Positions 26,700-36,336 of a stretch of DNA of 64,000 nucleotides are shown piece by piece; position 1 is the first letter of the stretch, and every line of letters begins with the position of its first letter. The DNA lies in contig NZ_JAIQYY010000008.1 in the NCBI RefSeq assembly GCF_020181035.1, positions 116,801 to 180,800 on the forward strand. The letters run 5' to 3'. This DNA comes from Streptomyces sp. CoH27 (GTDB lineage: Bacteria; Actinomycetota; Actinomycetes; Streptomycetales; Streptomycetaceae). Both the position numbers and the translations under genes were made by a program. The notes under the pieces were generated by a model. It ran no database searches, was not told the DNA's origin, and saw only the letters and a list, made by a program, of their open reading frames with translations.

Positions 26700-26775
26700 C
26701 ATGCGACGACCCCCGCCGGGGGGGAGAGCGGGGGTCGTCCCCACGGCCGACTCGGGGGGGGAGGAGTCGGACCGG
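26700..26775 (-). ncRNA. 6C RNA (actinobacterial small RNA with two C-loop hairpins)
   Basis: On the minus strand two hairpins follow each other, each with a cytosine-run loop. The 5' one has stem CCGACTC/GAGTCGG (26764-26770 with 26747-26753) and loop CTCCCCCCCC. The 3' one has a 12-bp stem (26728-26739 with 26705-26716) and loop TCTCCCCCCCG. Two stem-loops with six or more cytosines in each loop define the 6C RNA class of actinomycetes. From memory the S. coelicolor copy (scr3558) is adjacent to the same HAD-phosphatase gene, which supports the call. A T-rich GGGTTTTC follows at about 26,688. The exact ends and the function are unknown. Confidence 0.88.
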
Positions 26776-26886
26776 GTTAGCACGGTCGCGAACGATCCGT
26801 GACTTCCATGGTGTACCCGAGAGCCCTCTCAGGCAAACCCACGCGCCCCACCTTACGCCGAATGGTGGGCGCCTATGCTCAGGGAC

Positions 26887-27705
26887 GTGGAAAACCACTC
26901 CTTGCCCCGCGCGGCAGCCTTCTTTGACCTGGACAAGACGGTCATTGCGAAGTCGAGCACGCTCACCTTCAGCAAGTCCTTCTACCAAGGCGGGCTGATC
27001 AACCGCAGGGCCGCGCTGCGTACCGCCTATGCCCAGTTCGTCTTCCTGGCCGGCGGCCTGGATCACGACCAGATGGAGCGCATGCGCGAGTATCTGTCCG
27101 CCCTCTGTCGCGGCTGGAACGTGCAGCAGGTGCGGGAGATCGTGGCCGAGACGCTGCACGACCTGATCGACCCGATCATCTACGACGAGGCGGCCTCCCT
27201 CATCGAGGAGCACCACACGGCCGGACGAGACGTGGTGATCGTGTCGACCTCGGGCGCCGAAGTGGTCGAGCCGGTCGGCGAACTGCTGGGCGCCGACCGG
27301 GTGGTGGCCACGCGCATGGTCGTCGGCGAGGACGGCTGCTTCACCGGGGAGGTGGAGTACTACGCCTACGGCCCGACCAAGGCCGAGGCGATCCGCGAGC
27401 TGGCCGCGTCCGAGGGGTACGACCTCGACCGCTGTTACGCCTACAGCGACTCGGTGACCGATCTGCCGATGCTCCAGACGGTCGGACACCCGCACGCGGT
27501 CAACCCGGACCGCGCACTGCGCCGCGAGGCACTCGCGCGCGGGTGGCCGGTTCTGGAGTTCCGCCGGCCCGTCCCGCTCAAGAAGCGACTGCCCGCACTG
27601 TCGGTTCCGCCCCGCCCCGCGCTCGTCGCGGCGGCGGCGATAGGAGCGGCGGCCGCGACCGCCGGCCTCGTCTGGTACACCAGCCGGCGCCGGAGCACCG
27701 CCTGA
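26887..27705 (+). CDS. HAD-IB family phosphatase (SerB-like) with C-terminal membrane anchor
   Basis: A haloacid dehalogenase-type phosphohydrolase. The catalytic DxDxT motif FFDLDKTVIAKS lies at residues 14-18, motif II is VIVSTSGAEV, motif III has the lysine of YGPTKAEAI, and motif IV is YSDSVTDLPML. The substrate is not predictable, but SerB-like and CicA-like members act on phosphoserine or related molecules. A C-terminal hydrophobic helix (ALVAAAAIGAAAATAGLVWY) followed by RRR suggests a tail anchor. The start is taken as the GTG seven bases after TATGCT, a leaderless layout; an in-frame ATG four codons upstream (26875) is the alternative. In S. coelicolor the orthologue is annotated as differentiation-related (from memory). 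Confidence 0.87.
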   Translation: MENHSLPRAAAFFDLDKTVIAKSSTLTFSKSFYQGGLINRRAALRTAYAQFVFLAGGLDHDQMERMREYLSALCRGWNVQQVREIVAETLHDLIDPIIYDEAASLIEEHHTAGRDVVIVSTSGAEVVEPVGELLGADRVVATRMVVGEDGCFTGEVEYYAYGPTKAEAIRELAASEGYDLDRCYAYSDSVTDLPMLQTVGHPHAVNPDRALRREALARGWPVLEFRRPVPLKKRLPALSVPPRPALVAAAAIGAAAATAGLVWYTSRRRSTA

Positions 27706-28053
27706 ACGCCGCCCGTTTCACCCGCGTTTGAACCTGAAAGTAAAGAAGTGCGGGCAGGGGTTCCGCTTCCTCCCGGCTCGCGGTAGAAAGAACATAGGCC
27801 CGCGAGACCAAAGGACATCCGCGAGGATCACCTACCACTACGCACTTGGCCCACGGACCCCGCATGAACACCGGGCACCCACGCGACGTCGACCCGTCGA
27901 TTACGGGCCAGCAGCACCAGGTGACGGGCAAAGTCCCCGACCTGATGGGCACATATCGAGGACGCTTGGTAACCCGATGAGCATGCCAGCGGCGGTACGA
28001 GCACTCGTACCGCCGCAACCCGTGTCCGGCCCCGCGGCGCCGCCCTCGTCCGC
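27706..28053. terminator. Intergenic region with a convergent hairpin terminator
   Basis: The region lies between two convergent genes and holds no convincing ORF. Near its right end a perfect 13-bp inverted repeat (GCGGCGGTACGAG, 27989-28001, against 28004-28016) is separated by only CA. It is a probable terminator for the minus-strand gene that ends at 28054, without a T-run, as is common in Streptomyces. Confidence 0.6.
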
Positions 28054-28878
28054 TCAGGCCGCGCCGCGCTGCAGCGCCTCGCACACCGCCGTCGACTCAC
28101 GCACACCCAGCTCGACCGCCTTCCCGCAATGGGCGATCCAGGCAGCCATGCCCTCGGGGGTACCCGAGACATATCCGTCCAACGCGGCCAGATAGGAGGC
28201 GCGGCCCAGTTCGGCGTGCCCGACCTCGGCCGGGCAGATCGCCTTCGGATCCAGGCCGCTGCCGATCAGCACGATCCGTTCGGCCGCGCGCGCGACGAGC
28301 CCGTTGTGGGACACGAAGGGCCGCAGCGCGAGCAGTTCGCCGTGCACCACGGCGGCCGTCACCAGCGCGGGCGCCGACGTTCCGGCGATGATCAGGTCCG
28401 CGAGCCCCTCCAGCCGGCCCGAGACCTCCGCGGCATCCGGCAGCGGCAGTTCGATCAGCGGCTCGTCCACCGGCTCGCCGGCCTGGCGCGGCCGGCCGAC
28501 CTCCTCGCCGCCACTCGCCGCGGCCACCAGATGCAACCGGGCCAGCACCCGCAGCGGCGACTGACGCCAGATCGACAGCAGCTGCCCCGCCTCGGCCGAC
28601 AGCCGCAGGGCGGCGCCCATCACGCGCGCCTCGGCATCGCCGCTGAAGTCGGTACGCCGCCGCACCTCCTCCAGGGCCCAGTCGGCACCGGACAGCGCCG
28701 CGGAGCCGCGGGCGCCGCGCAGGGCCGCCTCGGCGGTGATCTCGGTGCTGCGGCGCCGCATGACCCGGTGTCCGTAGACCCGGTCCACGGCCTTGCGCAC
28801 GGACTCCACGGACTCGGCCACACCGGGCAGCGAGCCCAGGGCCGCGAGCGGATCGGCGGTCGCGCCTGTCTTACTCAT
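28054..28878 (-). CDS. Fic-fold protein with degenerate active-site motif
   Basis: The 274-residue helical protein resembles Fic/Doc domain proteins. The region LALRPFVSHNGLVARAAERI aligns with the Fic motif HPFx(D/E)GNGRxxR, but the catalytic histidine is arginine, the first glycine is histidine and the nucleotide-binding arginine is leucine. AMP transfer is therefore unlikely. The N-terminal part (TEITAEAALRGARGSAAL) resembles the inhibitory-helix region of longer Fic proteins. The ATG sits seven bases after TAGGGT, so the mRNA is probably leaderless. It is divergent from the CooC-like ATPase with about 100 bases between. The function is not known; the Fic relationship is a motif-level inference. 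Confidence 0.65.
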   Translation of the reverse strand: MSKTGATADPLAALGSLPGVAESVESVRKAVDRVYGHRVMRRRSTEITAEAALRGARGSAALSGADWALEEVRRRTDFSGDAEARVMGAALRLSAEAGQLLSIWRQSPLRVLARLHLVAAASGGEEVGRPRQAGEPVDEPLIELPLPDAAEVSGRLEGLADLIIAGTSAPALVTAAVVHGELLALRPFVSHNGLVARAAERIVLIGSGLDPKAICPAEVGHAELGRASYLAALDGYVSGTPEGMAAWIAHCGKAVELGVRESTAVCEALQRGAA

Positions 28879-28979
28879 GAGTACGACCCTACGCACCTCT
28901 TCGGCCGACCCCTCGAAGGAGTGGTCTTCTTCACTTCCACCTGACACATACAGCTATCACCCGACTACCGTTGGTGAAC

Positions 28980-29960
28980 ATGAAAATTGCTTTCGTCGGG
29001 AAGGGCGGCAGTGGCAAGACCACACTCTCCTCCCTCTTCATCCGCCATCTCGCGGTCACCGGCGCCCCGGTGGTCGCCATCGACGCAGACATCAACCAGC
29101 ACCTCGGCCCGGCGCTCGGCCTCGACGAGGCGGAGGCGGCCGCACTGCCCGCCATGGGCGAGCGGCTGTCGCTGATCAAGGACTACCTGCGTGGCGGCAA
29201 CCCGCGCATCCCCTCGGCCGCGACGATGATCAAAACGACCCCGCCCGGCGAGGGCTCGCGCCTGGTGCGCGTGCGCGAGCCGAACCAGATCTACGACGCC
29301 TGCGCGCGTCCGGTGGAACTCGACGGGGGCGCCGTCCGTTTGATGGTCACCGGCCCCTTCACGGACGCCGACCTGGGGGTCGCCTGCTACCACTCCAAGA
29401 CGGGAGCAGTGGAGCTGTTCCTGAATCACCTCGTCGACGGCCCCGGCGAGTACGTCGTGGTCGACATGACGGCGGGTTCGGACTCCTTCGCCTCCGGCAT
29501 GTTCACCCGCTTCGACATGACGTTCCTCGTCGCCGAGCCGACCCGGAAGGGGGTCTCCGTCTACCGCCAGTACAAGGAGTACGCCAGCGACTTCGGCGTC
29601 GCCCTGAAGGTCGTCGGCAACAAGATCCAGGAACAGGACGACATCGACTTCCTGCGCGCGGAGGTCGGGGACGACCTGCTCGTGACGGTCGGGCGCTCGG
29701 ACTGGGTCCGCGCCATGGAGAAGGGCCGCCCGCCCCGGTTCAACCTCCTGGAAGAGGCCAACTCCCGTGCCCTGCACACCCTCAAGGACGCAGCGGACGC
29801 CACGTACGAGCTGCGGGACTGGGAGCGCTACACCCGCCAGATGGTGCACTTCCACCTGAAGAACGCCGAGGCCTGGGGCAACGAACGCACCGGGGCCGAC
29901 CTGGCAGCGCAGGTCGACCCCTCCTTCGTGCTCGGCGAGAGTGTGGCAACTCCGGTCTGA
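28980..29960 (+). CDS. CooC-like P-loop ATPase (SIMIBI class)
   Basis: A 326-residue ATPase beginning MKIAFVGKGGSGKTTLSSLF. It has the deviant Walker A with a signature lysine (GKGGSGKTT, residues 7-15), switch I VVAIDADINQHLGPALG, and switch II VVVDMTAGSDSFASGMF. CooC and related proteins (MinD/ArsA superfamily) mature metalloenzymes or deliver cofactors; the substrate here is unknown. The protein has no clear CxC metal-binding motif. The ATG is close behind TACCGT and lacks a ribosome-binding site, indicating a leaderless or near-leaderless mRNA; a GTG two codons upstream is an alternative start. Confidence 0.84.
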   Translation: MKIAFVGKGGSGKTTLSSLFIRHLAVTGAPVVAIDADINQHLGPALGLDEAEAAALPAMGERLSLIKDYLRGGNPRIPSAATMIKTTPPGEGSRLVRVREPNQIYDACARPVELDGGAVRLMVTGPFTDADLGVACYHSKTGAVELFLNHLVDGPGEYVVVDMTAGSDSFASGMFTRFDMTFLVAEPTRKGVSVYRQYKEYASDFGVALKVVGNKIQEQDDIDFLRAEVGDDLLVTVGRSDWVRAMEKGRPPRFNLLEEANSRALHTLKDAADATYELRDWERYTRQMVHFHLKNAEAWGNERTGADLAAQVDPSFVLGESVATPV

Positions 29961-29963
29961 CGC

Positions 29964-31232
29964 CTACTGCCTGACCGCCGGCGCCCCGGGCACGCCCTTG
30001 GGCGCCGGAGCCGGACCGCCGGAAAGGAAGGACGCCCAGCTCTGCCGGGGCGCCTCACCCACCTTCAGGGTGCGCAGCTTCTCCAGGGTCTTCGGGTCCT
30101 GGGCGTCCAGCCAGTCGGCCAGCTGGTGGAAGGACACGCAGCGCACGTCCGGCTTGTTGCACACCTCCTTCACCGTGTCCTCGACGGCGCGCATGTACGT
30201 GCCGCCGTTCCAGGACTCGAAGTGGTTGCCGATGATCAGCGGCGCGCGGTTGCCGTCGTAGGCCCGGTAGAAGCCCTTGACGAGGCCGTCGCGCATCTGG
30301 TCGCCCCAGTAGTCGAACTTGTCGGGGTCGCCCTGGGTCTGGGTACCGGACTGGTTGACCATGAAGTTGTAGTCCATGGTCAGCTGCTCGAAGGTGTGCC
30401 CGGGGAAGGGCACCAGCTGCATCGACAGGTCCCACAGGCCCTCCTTCTTCTTGGGCCAGACCTGGTTGTTGACGCCGCTGGAGTCGTAGCGGAAGCCCAG
30501 GTCGTGGGCGGCCTTCATGAAGTTCTTCTGGCCTTCGAGACAGGGGGTGCGGGCGCCGATCAGCTCCTTGTCGTAGTCGAAGGGCAGCGGGGCCGCGTTC
30601 TTCATGCCGCTGTTGGTCTTCCAGGTCTTCACGAACTGCTTGGCCTGGGCGATCTCGCTCTTCCACTCGTCCACCGACCAGGTGCCGACCCCGCCGTCGG
30701 GCCCGCAGAAGTGACCGTTGAAGTGGGTGCCGATCTCGTTGCCCTCCAGCCAGGCCAGCCGTGCCTGCTTGACGGTGTCGGCGATCCCCTGCTCGTCGTT
30801 GAAGCCGATGTCCGAGCGCCCCGGCGAGTGCTGCGGGGGCTTGTAGAGGTCACGCTTGTCCTCCGGCAGCACGTACACGCCGCTCAGGAAGTACGTCATG
30901 GTCGCGTTGTTCTCCTTGGCGACCTTGCGGAAGTGCGAGAACAGCTTCTGACTGTCCTCGCCCGCGCCGTCCCAGGAGAAGACGACGAACTGCGGTGGCT
31001 TCTGACCGGGCTTCAGCCGCTCGGGCCGGGGCAGATGCGGCTGCGCGCCGGTGTACGCGGTCGATCCGTCACCGATCAGCCGGACCACGCTCTTGGGCGG
31101 CGCCGGCGCACCCTTCGGCGGACCGGACACCCCTTCCTTGGAACCGTGGGAGCCGGTCGCGCAACCGGCGAGCGACGAGGCGCAGGCCGCGGCGACCACG
31201 ACGCCGACGGCGATCCTCTGGGTGGCGGTCAT
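29964..31232 (-). CDS. Polysaccharide-deacetylase-like lipoprotein
   Basis: A 422-residue exported lipoprotein: MTATQRIAVGVVVAAACASS then lipobox LAGC (cysteine near residue 24) and a Ser/Gly/Pro linker. The core resembles carbohydrate esterase family 4, with the acidic first motif VVFSWDGAGED and the metal-type motif GTHFNGHFC (HxxxH). Later residues NHFESWNGG could complete the site. Such enzymes remove acetyl groups from peptidoglycan or other wall polymers. The ATG is preceded by GGCGGAGC; the upstream longer frame is not needed. It converges on the CooC-like gene, with three bases between the two stops. Confidence 0.78.
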   Translation of the reverse strand: MTATQRIAVGVVVAAACASSLAGCATGSHGSKEGVSGPPKGAPAPPKSVVRLIGDGSTAYTGAQPHLPRPERLKPGQKPPQFVVFSWDGAGEDSQKLFSHFRKVAKENNATMTYFLSGVYVLPEDKRDLYKPPQHSPGRSDIGFNDEQGIADTVKQARLAWLEGNEIGTHFNGHFCGPDGGVGTWSVDEWKSEIAQAKQFVKTWKTNSGMKNAAPLPFDYDKELIGARTPCLEGQKNFMKAAHDLGFRYDSSGVNNQVWPKKKEGLWDLSMQLVPFPGHTFEQLTMDYNFMVNQSGTQTQGDPDKFDYWGDQMRDGLVKGFYRAYDGNRAPLIIGNHFESWNGGTYMRAVEDTVKEVCNKPDVRCVSFHQLADWLDAQDPKTLEKLRTLKVGEAPRQSWASFLSGGPAPAPKGVPGAPAVRQ

Positions 31233-31395
31233 GCTCCGCCCACCTTCTTCCTTCTCTCGGACAGACGCTGACGATGGCCGTTTTCTGGTGAAGTGCCGGG
31301 CTTGCACCGACAGTGCGGCCAAGGTCGCACGGGACCGGGAAGGGATTAGTACGACAAGCCGATCGATTGATTACTTCACTCACACGGGGGATCAA

Positions 31396-31458
31396 ATGCG
31401 CTATTTACCCCGAAAAACTATGCCCTTTCTTTACTTTGCGTTACTCTTAATTTACTGA
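31396..31458 (+). CDS. Possible 20-residue leader peptide rich in TTA codons
   Basis: An ATG with GGGGG five bases upstream opens a 20-codon frame, [20 protein letters not shown], ending 55 bases before the SulP-carbonic anhydrase gene. It contains three TTA leucine codons, the rare bldA-dependent codon. It lies in an A+T-rich block (31,330-31,470) that could simply be a promoter region, so translation is uncertain. Confidence 0.3.
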   Translation: MRYLPRKTMPFLYFALLLIY

Positions 31459-31513
31459 CAGTGCTCCATCCCGCCCCAGTCCGCGACCACGCCGCCCCGG
31501 AGGAGACGGGACC

Positions 31514-34249
31514 ATGCCGATCTGCGCACCCCCTCACACCCAGCACCCCCACCCGCCGCACAGCCCGCCGACCGGGCGCCGTCGGCGCTTCCCTGTCGGG
31601 ACCGCCGACCTGTCCGCGTCCGTCGCGGTCTTCCTGATCGCCCTGCCCCTGTCCCTCGGCATCGCCCTGGCCACCGGCGCCCCGCTCCAGGCCGGTCTCG
31701 TCGCCGCGGCCGTGGGCGGGCTCGTCGCCGGCCGGCTCGGCGGCTGCCCGCTCCAGGTCAGCGGGCCCGCCGCCGGACTCACTGTCGTCACCGCCGACCT
31801 GATCCACCGCTACGGCTGGCGGGCGACCTGCGGCATCACCGTCCTCGCCGGACTCGCCCAGCTCGCGCTCGGCTGTCTGCGGGTGGCTCGCGGCGCGCTC
31901 GCGGTCAGTCCGGCGGTCGTGCACGGCATGCTCGCCGGCATCGGCATCACCATCGCCGTCGCCCAGCTGCACATCGTCCTCGGCGGCAGCCCGGACAGCT
32001 CGGTCGTCGCCAACCTCCGTGCACTGCCCACCCAGTTGGCCCGGCTGCACCCGGGCGCCGCGTCGATGAGCGCGCTCACGCTCGCCCTGCTGCTGGCCTG
32101 GCCCCGGCTCCCCGGCCGGACCGGACGGATGCTGCGCAGGGTGCCGGCCGCCCTCGTCGCCGTGACCGGGGCCACCGTCACAGCAGCCCTCGCCGGACTC
32201 GACCTGCCCCGGGTCGATCTGCCGTCCTGGCGCAGCCACGCCCTGGCCGGGCTGCCCGAGGGACCGGTCCTCGGCATCTCCGCCGCCGTACTCACCACCA
32301 CCCTGGTGTGCAGCGTGCAGTCGCTGCTCGGCGCGGTGGCCGTGGACAAGCTGGTCGCCGCCCGCTCCGGCCCGGTCCCCCGCGTCGGCCGCTCCGACCT
32401 CGACCGGGAGCTGCTGGGCCAGGGCGCCGCCAACATCGTCTCCGGGGCGCTCGGCGGGCTGCCGGTCGCGGGGGTGGCGGTGCGCAGCACGGCCAATGTG
32501 AACTCCGGTGCCGAAAGCCGGAACTCCACGATGCTGCACGGCGTTCTCGTAGTAGCCGCCGCGCTGCTGATGGTCCCGGTCCTGGAGGAGATCCCGCTCG
32601 CCTCCCTCGCCGCCCTGGTGATGGCCATCGGCATCCGGATGGTGTCCCTGCACCACATCCGCACGGTGACGCGCCACCGCGAAGTGCTGGTCTACGCCGC
32701 GACCACACTCGGCGTGGTGCTCCTCGGCGTCCTCCAGGGCGTGGCCCTCGGAGTCGCCGTGGCGGTCGCCGTCGCCCTGCACCGCCTCGCCCGCACCCGC
32801 ATCACCCATGACCAGCAGGAAGGAGTCCATCACGTACGTGTCCGAGGCCAGTTGACGTTCCTCGCCGTGCCCCGGCTCAGCAGAACCCTGCAGCTCGTAC
32901 CCCAAGGCGCCCACGCCGTAGTGGAGTTGGACGGGTCGTTCATGGACCACGCGGCGTACGAGTCCCTGCAGGACTGGCGCGCCGCCCACACCGCGCGCGG
33001 CGGTACGGCCGAGCTGTCGGGCCGGCGCGGCGGAATCCGGACCGCCACCAGGCTCACCCCGACCGGCTCCGCCCCAGCCGACACCACCTGGACCACCCTG
33101 ACCGACACCACCGGCTCCACCCTGACCAGCGGCACCCTCGACGCCACCGCCCCGGCTCGGTCCGCCCCGTGCCCATGCCGCCCCTGGACGCCCTGGCGCA
33201 ACCACCAGCAGTGCGCCACGGGGAGGCCGTCCGGCCCGGCGGGGCAGGCGCCGGGGCAGCAGGCGGAGCGGGCGGCGAGACGGGAACTGGCGCGTGGCAT
33301 CAGCTCGTTCCAGCGTCACACTGCGCCGCTGGTGCGGGCGGAGCTGGCCCGGCTCGCCCGGGAGGGCCAGCGCCCCGCGCAGCTCTTCCTGACCTGCGCC
33401 GACTCCAGGCTCGTCACGTCGATGATCACCGCCAGCGGCCCCGGCGACCTGTTCGTCGTCCGCAACATCGGCAACCTGGTCCCACCGCCGGGCGAGGAGC
33501 ACGGCGACGACTCGGTGGCGGCGGCCATCGAGTACGCGGTGGAGGTGCTCGGGGTGCGCTCCATCACCGTGTGCGGGCACTCGGGATGCGGGGCGATGCA
33601 GGCGCTGCTGTCCGACGCGCACGGTGCCAGGGGGGCCGCCGAGACCGCGGCCGGCGGGTCCGGGTCCGGGTCCGGGTCCGGGTCCGGGTCCGGGTCCGGG
33701 TCCGGGTCCGGGTCCGGGTCCGGGTCCGGCGAGACCGTACCTGGCGAACCCAGGCCCGTCGAGACCGCAGCCGGCGAGTCCGGGTACGCCACAACCGCAT
33801 CTGCCGGCCCCGGGTCCGCCACAACCGCATCCGCCGGCCCCGGGTCCGCCAGAACCGCATCCGCCGAACCCGGGGCCGCCACAACCGCATCCGCCGGACC
33901 TGCCTTCGCCGGCGCGCCGACCCCCCTGCGCCGCTGGCTCCGGCACGGGATGCCGAGTCTCGCCCGGATGGACCGGGACCGCCACAGTGGGCCCCGGCTG
34001 GCCGGGCGGGCGCCGGCGGACGCGGTCGAGCAGCTGTGCCTGGTCAACGTGGTGCAGCAGCTGGAGCATCTGCGGGCGCACCGGCCGGTCGCCCAGGCGC
34101 TGGCCAGGGGCGAGCTGGAGTTGCACGGGATGTACTTCCACGTGGCTGAGGCGCAGGCGTATCTGCTCGCGGAGGCGGCAGGAGACAGGGTGTTCGAGGA
34201 CGTCAGGGAGGGCGTCGCCGTGGAAGCGGAGGCGCGCGAGGCGGTGTGA
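31514..34249 (+). CDS. SulP-family anion transporter fused to STAS and beta-carbonic anhydrase domains
   Basis: The likely role is bicarbonate (or sulfate) uptake coupled to CO2/bicarbonate interconversion. Residues 20 to about 430 form the SulP membrane domain ([51 protein letters not shown]). A STAS domain follows to about 510 ([19 protein letters not shown]). The beta-carbonic anhydrase spans about 570-905 with zinc ligands in CADSRLV (Cys near 628) and CGHSGCGAM. Between these ligands and the C-terminal helices lies a low-complexity insert made of a Gly-Ser run and 10-residue repeats. The ATG has GGAGGAGACGGGACC upstream. SulP-carbonic anhydrase fusions are known in actinobacteria; substrate choice is inference. 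Confidence 0.88.
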   Translation: MPICAPPHTQHPHPPHSPPTGRRRRFPVGTADLSASVAVFLIALPLSLGIALATGAPLQAGLVAAAVGGLVAGRLGGCPLQVSGPAAGLTVVTADLIHRYGWRATCGITVLAGLAQLALGCLRVARGALAVSPAVVHGMLAGIGITIAVAQLHIVLGGSPDSSVVANLRALPTQLARLHPGAASMSALTLALLLAWPRLPGRTGRMLRRVPAALVAVTGATVTAALAGLDLPRVDLPSWRSHALAGLPEGPVLGISAAVLTTTLVCSVQSLLGAVAVDKLVAARSGPVPRVGRSDLDRELLGQGAANIVSGALGGLPVAGVAVRSTANVNSGAESRNSTMLHGVLVVAAALLMVPVLEEIPLASLAALVMAIGIRMVSLHHIRTVTRHREVLVYAATTLGVVLLGVLQGVALGVAVAVAVALHRLARTRITHDQQEGVHHVRVRGQLTFLAVPRLSRTLQLVPQGAHAVVELDGSFMDHAAYESLQDWRAAHTARGGTAELSGRRGGIRTATRLTPTGSAPADTTWTTLTDTTGSTLTSGTLDATAPARSAPCPCRPWTPWRNHQQCATGRPSGPAGQAPGQQAERAARRELARGISSFQRHTAPLVRAELARLAREGQRPAQLFLTCADSRLVTSMITASGPGDLFVVRNIGNLVPPPGEEHGDDSVAAAIEYAVEVLGVRSITVCGHSGCGAMQALLSDAHGARGAAETAAGGSGSGSGSGSGSGSGSGSGSGSGSGETVPGEPRPVETAAGESGYATTASAGPGSATTASAGPGSARTASAEPGAATTASAGPAFAGAPTPLRRWLRHGMPSLARMDRDRHSGPRLAGRAPADAVEQLCLVNVVQQLEHLRAHRPVAQALARGELELHGMYFHVAEAQAYLLAEAAGDRVFEDVREGVAVEAEAREAV
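33656..33727 (+). repeat. Hexanucleotide microsatellite, 12 copies of GGGTCC
   Basis: Twelve perfect GGGTCC units run without interruption inside the carbonic anhydrase domain and encode Gly-Ser repeats. Copy changes keep the reading frame. Confidence 0.97.
33781..33900 (+). repeat. Four 30-bp tandem repeats
   Basis: Four consecutive 30-bp units (33781, 33811, 33841, 33871) encode a 10-residue repeat close to [10 protein letters not shown]. They differ from each other at only a few positions and follow the GGGTCC microsatellite inside the carbonic anhydrase domain. Confidence 0.95.
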
Positions 34250-34264
34250 GCCACCGAATTCGGA

Positions 34265-34280
34265 ACAGGTCTAAACCAAT
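34265..34280. promoter_or_regulatory. DasR-like (dre) operator upstream of acetyl-CoA synthetase
   Basis: ACAGGTCTAAACCAAT matches 13 of 16 positions of the palindromic DasR response element as I remember it (ACTGGTCTAGACCACT). It lies about 85 bases before the acs start. DasR is the GntR-type N-acetylglucosamine regulator. A further TGTG-N8-CACA element lies at 34323-34338. Confidence 0.4.
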
Positions 34281-34365
34281 TTTTCCGACGACCCTTGTCA
34301 TGGGGCCCCACGTCTGATGAGCTGTGGCCTGGGACACAACGGACACCCTTCGAGAGGGAGATGTC

Positions 34366-36321
34366 GTGAGCAACGAGAGCCTGGCCAACCTGCTCAAGGA
34401 AGAACGCAGGTTCGCGCCCCCCGCCGACCTGGCCGCGCACGCCAACGTCACGGCGGAGGCGTACGCACAGGCCAAGGCTGACAGGCTCGGCTTCTGGGCC
34501 GAGCAGGCCCGCCGGCTGACCTGGGCCAAGGAGCCGACCGAGACGCTGGACTGGTCGAACCCTCCGTTCGCGAAGTGGTTCGAGGACGGCGAACTGAACG
34601 TCGCCTACAACTGTGTGGACCGCCACGTCGAGGCCGGACACGGCGACCGGGTCGCCATCCACTTCGAGGGTGAGCCTGGCGACAGCCGCTCGATCACCTA
34701 CGCGGAGTTGAAGGACGAGGTCTCCAAGGCGGCCAACGCCCTTCTGGAGCTGGGCGTTCGCAAGGGGGACCGGGTCGCCGTCTACATGCCGATGATCCCG
34801 GAGACCGCGATCGCGATGCTGGCCTCGGCCCGGATCGGTGCCGCGCACTCGGTCGTCTTCGGCGGCTTCTCGGCGGACGCGCTCGCGACCCGCATCCAGG
34901 ACGCGGACGCCAAGGTCGTCATCACCTCCGACGGCGGCTACCGGCGCGGCAAGCCGTCCGCCCTCAAGCCCGCCGTGGACGAGGCGATCGGCAAGGTCGA
35001 CAACGTCGAGCACGTGCTGGTGGTGCGCCGTACCGGGCAGGACGTCGCCTGGAACGACGAGCGGGACCACTGGTGGCACGACCTGGTCGAGCGTCAGTCG
35101 GCCGAGCACACCCCGGAGGCGTTCGAGGCGGAGCACCCGCTGTTCATCCTCTACACCTCCGGCACGACCGGTAAGCCCAAGGGCATCCTGCACACCTCCG
35201 GCGGCTACCTCACCCAGGTGGCGTACACACACCACGCGGTCTTCGACCTCAAGCCGGAGACGGACGTGTACTGGTGCACGGCCGACGTTGGCTGGGTCAC
35301 CGGGCACTCGTACATCGTCTACGGCCCGCTGGCCAACGGCGCCACGCAGGTCATGTACGAGGGCACGCCGGACACCCCGCACCAGGGCCGGTTCTGGGAG
35401 ATCGTGCAGAAGTACGGCGTCACGATCCTCTACACCGCGCCGACCGCGATCCGGACGTTCATGAAGTGGGGTGATGACATCCCCGCGAAGTTCGACCTGT
35501 CCTCCCTGCGCGTCCTCGGCTCGGTGGGCGAGCCCATCAACCCCGAGGCGTGGGTCTGGTACCGCAAGAACATCGGCGCGGACCGCACGCCCGTCGTGGA
35601 CACCTGGTGGCAGACCGAGACCGGCGCGATGATGATCTCGCCGCTGCCCGGCGTCACCGAGACCAAGCCCGGCTCCGCACAGCGCCCGCTGCCCGGCATC
35701 AGCGCGACCGTCGTCGACGACGAGGCGAACGAGGTGCCCAACGGCGGCGGTGGCTATCTGGTGCTGACCGAGCCGTGGCCGTCGATGCTGCGCACCATCT
35801 GGGGCGACGACCAGCGGTTCATCGACACCTACTGGTCCCGGTTCGAGGGCAAGTACTTCGCCGGTGACGGCGCGAAGAAGGACGACGACGGCGACATCTG
35901 GCTGCTGGGCCGGGTCGACGACGTCATGCTCGTCTCCGGGCACAACATCTCCACCACCGAGGTGGAGTCGGCGCTGGTGTCCCACCCGTCGGTCGCCGAG
36001 GCGGCCGTCGTCGGTGCCGCCGACGAGACGACCGGCCAGGCGATCGTCGCGTTCGTGATCCTGCGCGGTACGGCTGCGGAGACCGAGTCGCTCGTCGGCG
36101 AGCTGCGCGACCACGTGGGCGCCACGCTCGGCCCGATCGCCAAGCCCAAGCGGATACTGCCGGTGGCCGAGCTGCCGAAGACCCGTTCCGGCAAGATCAT
36201 GCGCCGCCTGCTGCGCGACGTGGCCGAGAACCGCCAGCTCGGTGACGTCACCACGCTGACGGACTCCACGGTCATGGACCTGATCCAGGCCAAGCTGCCG
36301 GCCGCGCCCAGCGAGGACTAG
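34366..36321 (+). CDS. acsA: Acetyl-CoA synthetase (AMP-forming)
   Basis: The enzyme activates acetate with ATP and CoA to acetyl-CoA. The GTG at 34366 is chosen because GAGAGGGAG precedes it at good spacing, giving 651 residues. The ATP loop [12 protein letters not shown] lies near residue 262, the acetate/aryl pocket contains WWQTETGAM, and the C-terminal domain has [13 protein letters not shown] and the A10 lysine in [10 protein letters not shown] near residue 607. That lysine is the known site of regulatory acetylation in this family. A strong terminator follows, so the gene is monocistronic. Possible DasR-like and CRP-like sites lie in the promoter region. Confidence 0.97.
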   Translation: MSNESLANLLKEERRFAPPADLAAHANVTAEAYAQAKADRLGFWAEQARRLTWAKEPTETLDWSNPPFAKWFEDGELNVAYNCVDRHVEAGHGDRVAIHFEGEPGDSRSITYAELKDEVSKAANALLELGVRKGDRVAVYMPMIPETAIAMLASARIGAAHSVVFGGFSADALATRIQDADAKVVITSDGGYRRGKPSALKPAVDEAIGKVDNVEHVLVVRRTGQDVAWNDERDHWWHDLVERQSAEHTPEAFEAEHPLFILYTSGTTGKPKGILHTSGGYLTQVAYTHHAVFDLKPETDVYWCTADVGWVTGHSYIVYGPLANGATQVMYEGTPDTPHQGRFWEIVQKYGVTILYTAPTAIRTFMKWGDDIPAKFDLSSLRVLGSVGEPINPEAWVWYRKNIGADRTPVVDTWWQTETGAMMISPLPGVTETKPGSAQRPLPGISATVVDDEANEVPNGGGGYLVLTEPWPSMLRTIWGDDQRFIDTYWSRFEGKYFAGDGAKKDDDGDIWLLGRVDDVMLVSGHNISTTEVESALVSHPSVAEAAVVGAADETTGQAIVAFVILRGTAAETESLVGELRDHVGATLGPIAKPKRILPVAELPKTRSGKIMRRLLRDVAENRQLGDVTTLTDSTVMDLIQAKLPAAPSED

Positions 36322-36336
36322 GCACAACGGCGGCGA

